Source: Dehalococcoidia bacterium
Lineage (GTDB): Bacteria; Chloroflexota; Dehalococcoidia; DSTF01; WHTK01
DNA: 64,000 nt
NCBI GenBank assembly: GCA_009377745.1
Contig: WHTK01000005.1
Coordinates: 1-64,000 of the forward strand
Direction of reading: 5' to 3'
Below are positions 60,489-64,000 of this stretch, one piece after another (within the stretch, counting starts at the first letter, position 1; each line of letters begins with the position of its first letter). The notes beneath the pieces are model-generated. The model was not told the DNA's origin. It ran no database searches and worked only from the letters and a program-made list of their open reading frames with translations. The translations under genes and the position numbers were made by a program.

Positions 60489-61259
60489 ATGGCGGTAGGA
60501 GATCGCCCTGGAACGGAGCGGCCGAAGGGTCCGGGCCTCCTGGGCTTGATCTACGAGAAGGTCTTCCACAATTACGTCTGGCAATCGATCTTCCGCAGCG
60601 GCTACCCCAATACCCCTCGAAACCAGATGCTGGTCGTCGCGACCAACGTCTTCCTTCACCTTCACCCCACACGTATCCACAAGACGCACGTCAAGATCAC
60701 CCACACTTACTGCCTGGGCGGGTTGAGCTTTTTCCTCTTCCTGGGCCTGACGGTGACCGGCGTGCTCCTGATGTTTTACTACGTACCATCTGTCGAACGC
60801 GCTTATACAGATATTGCCGCGTTGGAGACCAACGTCCGTTACGGCGCCCTCATGCGCAATATGCATCGCTGGATGGCGCACGGCATGGTGATAACCGTCC
60901 TGCTGCATATGATGCGGGTCTTCTACACCGGCGCTTACAAGCCACCGCGAGAGTTCAACTGGGTGGTCGGCGTGATCCTGTTGATCCTTACCCTGCTCCT
61001 CAGCTTCACGGGATACCTCCTGCCCTGGGATCAGCTGGCGCTCTGGGCCATCACCGTCGGCACCAACATCGTCGGTTCGGCGCCGGTGCTGGGCGACTCG
61101 GTGGTCTTCGTGATGCGCGGCGGCTTCGAGGTGGGGCCGAACGCCCTCATCCGCTTCTACACGCTGCACGTCATCGGCCTGCCGTTGATAGCCGCGATTT
61201 TCATGGCCGTCCACTTCTGGCGCATCCGCCGCGATGGCGGTATGGCGCGGCCTCTGTAA
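60489..61259 (+). CDS. Cytochrome b (b6-like) of a quinol-oxidising complex
   Basis: 256 residues, four membrane helices. Haem ligand pairs His126/His140 and His227/His242: 13 residues between the first pair and 14 between the second, the b6f-type spacing. Qo-site loop helix [36 protein letters not shown]. The rest of cytochrome b is a separate gene (61281), as in split b6/subunit-IV systems. Pumps electrons from quinol with Rieske and cytochrome c. Confidence 0.93.
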   Translation: MAVGDRPGTERPKGPGLLGLIYEKVFHNYVWQSIFRSGYPNTPRNQMLVVATNVFLHLHPTRIHKTHVKITHTYCLGGLSFFLFLGLTVTGVLLMFYYVPSVERAYTDIAALETNVRYGALMRNMHRWMAHGMVITVLLHMMRVFYTGAYKPPREFNWVVGVILLILTLLLSFTGYLLPWDQLALWAITVGTNIVGSAPVLGDSVVFVMRGGFEVGPNALIRFYTLHVIGLPLIAAIFMAVHFWRIRRDGGMARPL

Positions 61260-61280
61260 GAGCAGCGTAAGAGGGAGAGC

Positions 61281-62363
61281 ATGGCTGCAGCATCGCCAGC
61301 CCAAACACGACCGCGCCGCGAGCGAGAAGAGGAGCTTCTCGTCTGGCCAGACCTGGTCTTCGTCGAGTTCATCTGCGCCGTCCTGTTCACGTTTAGCTTC
61401 ACGATCATGTCGGCGCTGGTTAACGCGCCGCTGATCAACCGCGCCAACGCGGACGTCACGCCCAACCCCTCCAAGGCGCCCTGGTACTTCCTCAATCTCC
61501 AGGAGATGCTGCTGCACATGAACGCGGCGCTGGCTGGCGTTGTCCTGCCGACGATCGCCCTCATCGTGCTGGCGGCAGTCCCTTACCTCGACCGCAGCCG
61601 CGAAGGTCAGGGCACGTGGTTCGGCACTCTAAACTCGGTGCGGATCACGGTCTGGTCCAGCATCTACGCGACGGCCATGACCGCCCTTCTTATCCTTCTC
61701 GACGCCGGTAAACACGCCGAGATCTACGAGAAAGTCACGGGCAAGAAGTGGCTTGGCGAGGTATGGCTGGGCGAGCCCCGGACTGTCAACGCCCAGACCG
61801 GCGCCGTCATCACCGATGGCCCCCCAGACTGGGCGCCCGGCTTCCTGGTGGCCCTCTACGACCTGATCTTCAGCCGTAACTTCCGGGCCATTCAGACTGA
61901 ATGGAACTGGAGCATCAACCTCTTCGGCCTGGATGCCGGCTTTGGTCCCAACGGCCAGAACGGCCGAATGGACTGGCCGGATGACTTCACGCGCATCCCG
62001 CTGCCAATCATCAACGGCACCTGGTGGCCGAAGTGGGGCAATGACCACGGCGAACCGCCGCCACAGTGGTATCAGGACCTGCCGGACTGGCTCACGGGTC
62101 TTTACCCTTACGACCTCAACGTCAACCTTCCCGCCTTCCTGGTCGAGATTCTGATACCGGTGATTGTCATAGTGGGCCTGTCAATCCTCATGGTCTTCGT
62201 CCTCTGGCGCATCGGTTGGCTCCGGACTCGCCGGGACGTGATGATCGCCATCTTTACGGCCTTCATAACGATATTCTGGGTTATGACAATCGTCGGCTCA
62301 GCCTTCCGAGGCGCCGGTCAGGACCTGGTCGCGCCGTGGGACGTGCCACGCATCGACGGCTAG
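61281..62363 (+). CDS. Cytochrome b C-terminal (subunit IV-like) protein
   Basis: 360 residues. NPSKAPWYFLNLQEMLLHMN is the P-(D/S)-x-W-Y-x-L-x-x-x-E block of subunit IV with the Qo Glu region. Helices follow at VLPTIALIVLAAVPYLD, then a very long soluble insertion (~residues 145-275) rich in Trp, and two more helices near the end (EILIPVIVIVGLSILMVFVL). Plant-type subunit IV is only ~160 residues, so this is an enlarged form. Confidence 0.85.
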   Translation: MAAASPAQTRPRREREEELLVWPDLVFVEFICAVLFTFSFTIMSALVNAPLINRANADVTPNPSKAPWYFLNLQEMLLHMNAALAGVVLPTIALIVLAAVPYLDRSREGQGTWFGTLNSVRITVWSSIYATAMTALLILLDAGKHAEIYEKVTGKKWLGEVWLGEPRTVNAQTGAVITDGPPDWAPGFLVALYDLIFSRNFRAIQTEWNWSINLFGLDAGFGPNGQNGRMDWPDDFTRIPLPIINGTWWPKWGNDHGEPPPQWYQDLPDWLTGLYPYDLNVNLPAFLVEILIPVIVIVGLSILMVFVLWRIGWLRTRRDVMIAIFTAFITIFWVMTIVGSAFRGAGQDLVAPWDVPRIDG

Positions 62364-62427
62364 ACCGTAAGCCCGCTCTGATACACGCTAAAGACGCAGA
62401 CTGGAGAATGAGGAGGACCGCGCGACG

Positions 62428-63438
62428 ATGGGGCGCTTAAGCATGTGGCCTGCAGTCCTCGGCCTGGCACTGGCGATGGTCGTGGTGACGCTGATCAAGC
62501 CGGTAGAGAATTCACTTGCCTTCGCCAGCGCGGCGGTCGTGATCATCGCCCTTCTCGGCTGGGTAATCGAAGCGCGCGAGGTCGCTGGCCCGCCGCCGGC
62601 CGTGGAGCCTGAGCACGAAGAGGAAGAAGAGGCGCCCGGCCCCAGCTACTGGCCGATCGTCCTCGCACTCGGCGTCGTCGGCATCGCCGCCGGCATCGTC
62701 TATGACTGGCCCAGTGGTGGCCTGCTGGTAGCTCTGCCGCTGGCCGCGGGCGCCAGCGCCGGTTGGGCCAACGCCCTCAAAGCCGAGATGGAAGCCTCCA
62801 CACCTGCCGAAGGCGAGCTGCTGGGCCCGCCGCTGGTGGGTTCGGGCGGCCGCGTGCTCATGCCGGTGCCGGGACGCGTCCTGGCCGCCGAAGCAGCGGG
62901 CGGCGCCGCCATCGCCATTGAGCGCGTCGAGACAAAGCAGCTCTCCCGGCGCAGCGTCTTGCGTCTCACCTTCTGGACTGGCCTCGGCGGCGGTCTCCTC
63001 GCATTCGCCGGCATGATGGTCGATATGCTCTACCCGCGTGGCGTTACCGGCTTCGGTAGCGTCATCTCCCCCGGCACCGTGGACCAGTTCGCTCCCGGCA
63101 CAAAGACTCCCAACAGTGAGGGCAAGTTCTGGCTCGTCAACCTGACAGAAGAGCAGGGAGGCCCCGGCTTCCTGGCGCTCTGGTGGAAGTGCCCTCACCT
63201 CGGTTGCACCGTGCCGTGGAACCCCAGCTTTACCTTCCAGGGCACCCGCGGCTGGTTCCGTTGCCCCTGCCATGGCTCCACTTACACCCATGCGGGTGTG
63301 CGCGTCTTCGGGCCTGCGCCTCGCTCCCTGGACCGCATGGAGCTGACCATCGACCCGAGCACCGGGCGCATCAGTGTCAACACCGGCAGCATTACCAAGG
63401 GCACGCCGGACAACAACAACTTCGCGGTAGAAGGTTAA
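62428..63438 (+). CDS. Rieske iron-sulfur protein with N-terminal membrane domain
   Basis: 336 residues. The first ~125 residues hold four membrane helices separated by a Glu-rich loop ([12 protein letters not shown]), like a fused subunit-IV/CtaF-type module. Next [20 protein letters not shown] anchors the Rieske domain, with cluster ligands [10 protein letters not shown] and [12 protein letters not shown] (two Cys, two His) and a disulfide pair. Actinobacterial QcrA also has extra N-terminal helices. Sits between subunit IV and cytochrome c. Confidence 0.9.
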   Translation: MGRLSMWPAVLGLALAMVVVTLIKPVENSLAFASAAVVIIALLGWVIEAREVAGPPPAVEPEHEEEEEAPGPSYWPIVLALGVVGIAAGIVYDWPSGGLLVALPLAAGASAGWANALKAEMEASTPAEGELLGPPLVGSGGRVLMPVPGRVLAAEAAGGAAIAIERVETKQLSRRSVLRLTFWTGLGGGLLAFAGMMVDMLYPRGVTGFGSVISPGTVDQFAPGTKTPNSEGKFWLVNLTEEQGGPGFLALWWKCPHLGCTVPWNPSFTFQGTRGWFRCPCHGSTYTHAGVRVFGPAPRSLDRMELTIDPSTGRISVNTGSITKGTPDNNNFAVEG

Positions 63439-63475
63439 GGAGCTAAATGAGCAGTCGCGGGGGATGGACTGACGA

Positions 63476-64000
63476 ATGAACACGCGCAAGCAAGTCCTGA
63501 TCATGTCGGCCCTACTCCTGCTGATGCTGCTCTCCGTGGCCATCTATGCTGCCTGGTACCCCACCCGGGCCGAGAACGCCGCAGAGCATTTCGATGAGCT
63601 GACCGCCGAGCGCGGCTCCATCCTCTTTGCCCGTAACTGCCGCCTCTGCCACGGTGACGTCGCTCAAGGCGGCTTACTGGGGGCGCGACTGCCTGCCGCC
63701 CCGGCGCTGGACCGGCCCGACCTGCAGGGCTTCATCGACCTCACCGCTACGCTGTCGGCCGATGTCAGCCCCACCGCGACCAGCATCCGCGTAAATGACG
63801 CCTCCAAGTTCCGCGACGACCAAGTCATCCTCATCGACGAAGAGCGTATGCAGGTCACCGGCTTCAACGGCTCTGAGCTCAGCGTTGCGCGGGGCGTCGG
63901 CCACAGTGAGGCCGGCGGTCACCTTTCCGGCGCTCCCATCTCCGGCTTGGACCCGGCCGCTCTCGATGACAAGGTCGATCTGATTACAAACACCATTACC
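63476..64000 (+). CDS. c-type cytochrome of the bc operon, cut by the window end
   Basis: 175 codons visible, no stop. Signal anchor QVLIMSALLLLMLLSVAIYA, then a haem-attachment CRLCH at about residues 55-59 (NCRLCHGDVAQGG). After a short stretch comes TATSIRVNDASKFRDDQVIL then ERMQVTGFNGSELSVARGVG, a beta-type segment inserted before any Met ligand. Likely the electron acceptor for the Rieske protein. Start ATG 63476 follows the Rieske gene by 37 bases. Confidence 0.82.
   Translation, partial: MNTRKQVLIMSALLLLMLLSVAIYAAWYPTRAENAAEHFDELTAERGSILFARNCRLCHGDVAQGGLLGARLPAAPALDRPDLQGFIDLTATLSADVSPTATSIRVNDASKFRDDQVILIDEERMQVTGFNGSELSVARGVGHSEAGGHLSGAPISGLDPAALDDKVDLITNTIT

Overview
The window is GC-rich bacterial DNA. 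The gene families suggest an aerobic or facultative member of the Chloroflexota, perhaps near the Dehalococcoidia: Tat lipoproteins, a cytoplasmic-type succinate dehydrogenase with an HdrB-like subunit, an AtpZ-led F-type ATP synthase, a b6-type cytochrome b with Rieske and cytochrome c, a moxR-DUF58-DUF4129 operon, and many -10-only leaderless promoters. The phylum call is an inference from gene content; no rRNA or ribosomal protein marker is present.

Region 1 (1-10.9 kb) is a plastic, decaying island. It has three cyclic-di-AMP (ydaO-yuaA type) riboswitches, one cut by the window edge. Two of them belong to a 148-bp direct duplication at 1-148 and 7051-7199. The riboswitches precede a small zinc-ribbon protein, a gutted trehalose-6-phosphate synthase followed by an MscS channel, and a peptide-type solute-binding lipoprotein, which together suggest an osmotic-stress regulon. 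Around them lie broken genes: otsA, a band-7 protein, an HNH-RecQ helicase, a glycosyltransferase tail, a PD-(D/E)XK nuclease tail and a purD tail. The island ends at the 3' half of a tRNA-Leu(CAA) gene at 10815-10876, which looks like an attachment-site scar.

Region 2 (11-41.5 kb) is mostly orderly housekeeping DNA: sdhABE, DUF72, GT87-like and DUF6056-like membrane proteins, cutA, a 5'-3' exonuclease, TadE/TadG, ileS, a ferritin-like protein, an intradiol-dioxygenase-like lipoprotein, a radical SAM (SPL-like) protein behind a LexA box, dinB-like, an ABC-2 exporter, the moxR operon, gdhA, a CBS protein, pyrF, DUF951, an MFS transporter and a bifunctional-nuclease-family protein. The ileS gene has been invaded in frame by at least three short repeat insertions.

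Region 3 (41.6-50.7 kb) is the ATP synthase operon, atpZ-B-E-F-H-A-G-D-C. It is interrupted by two ~500-bp single-ORF cassettes, one coding for a GxxExxY protein and one for an S23-type four-helix-bundle protein, each bounded by inverted repeats, and by two unknown genes. atpG carries a frameshift. The two cassettes resemble rRNA intervening sequences placed in an essential mRNA operon, and are the most unusual feature of the window.

Region 4 (50.7-64 kb) holds a tandem P-loop kinase-like pair (one copy decayed), small membrane and acetyltransferase genes, purF-purM-(retropepsin-like)-purH, a GT2 glycosyltransferase, and a cytochrome bc operon (small membrane protein, cytochrome b6-like, subunit-IV-like, Rieske fusion, cytochrome c) that runs off the right edge.
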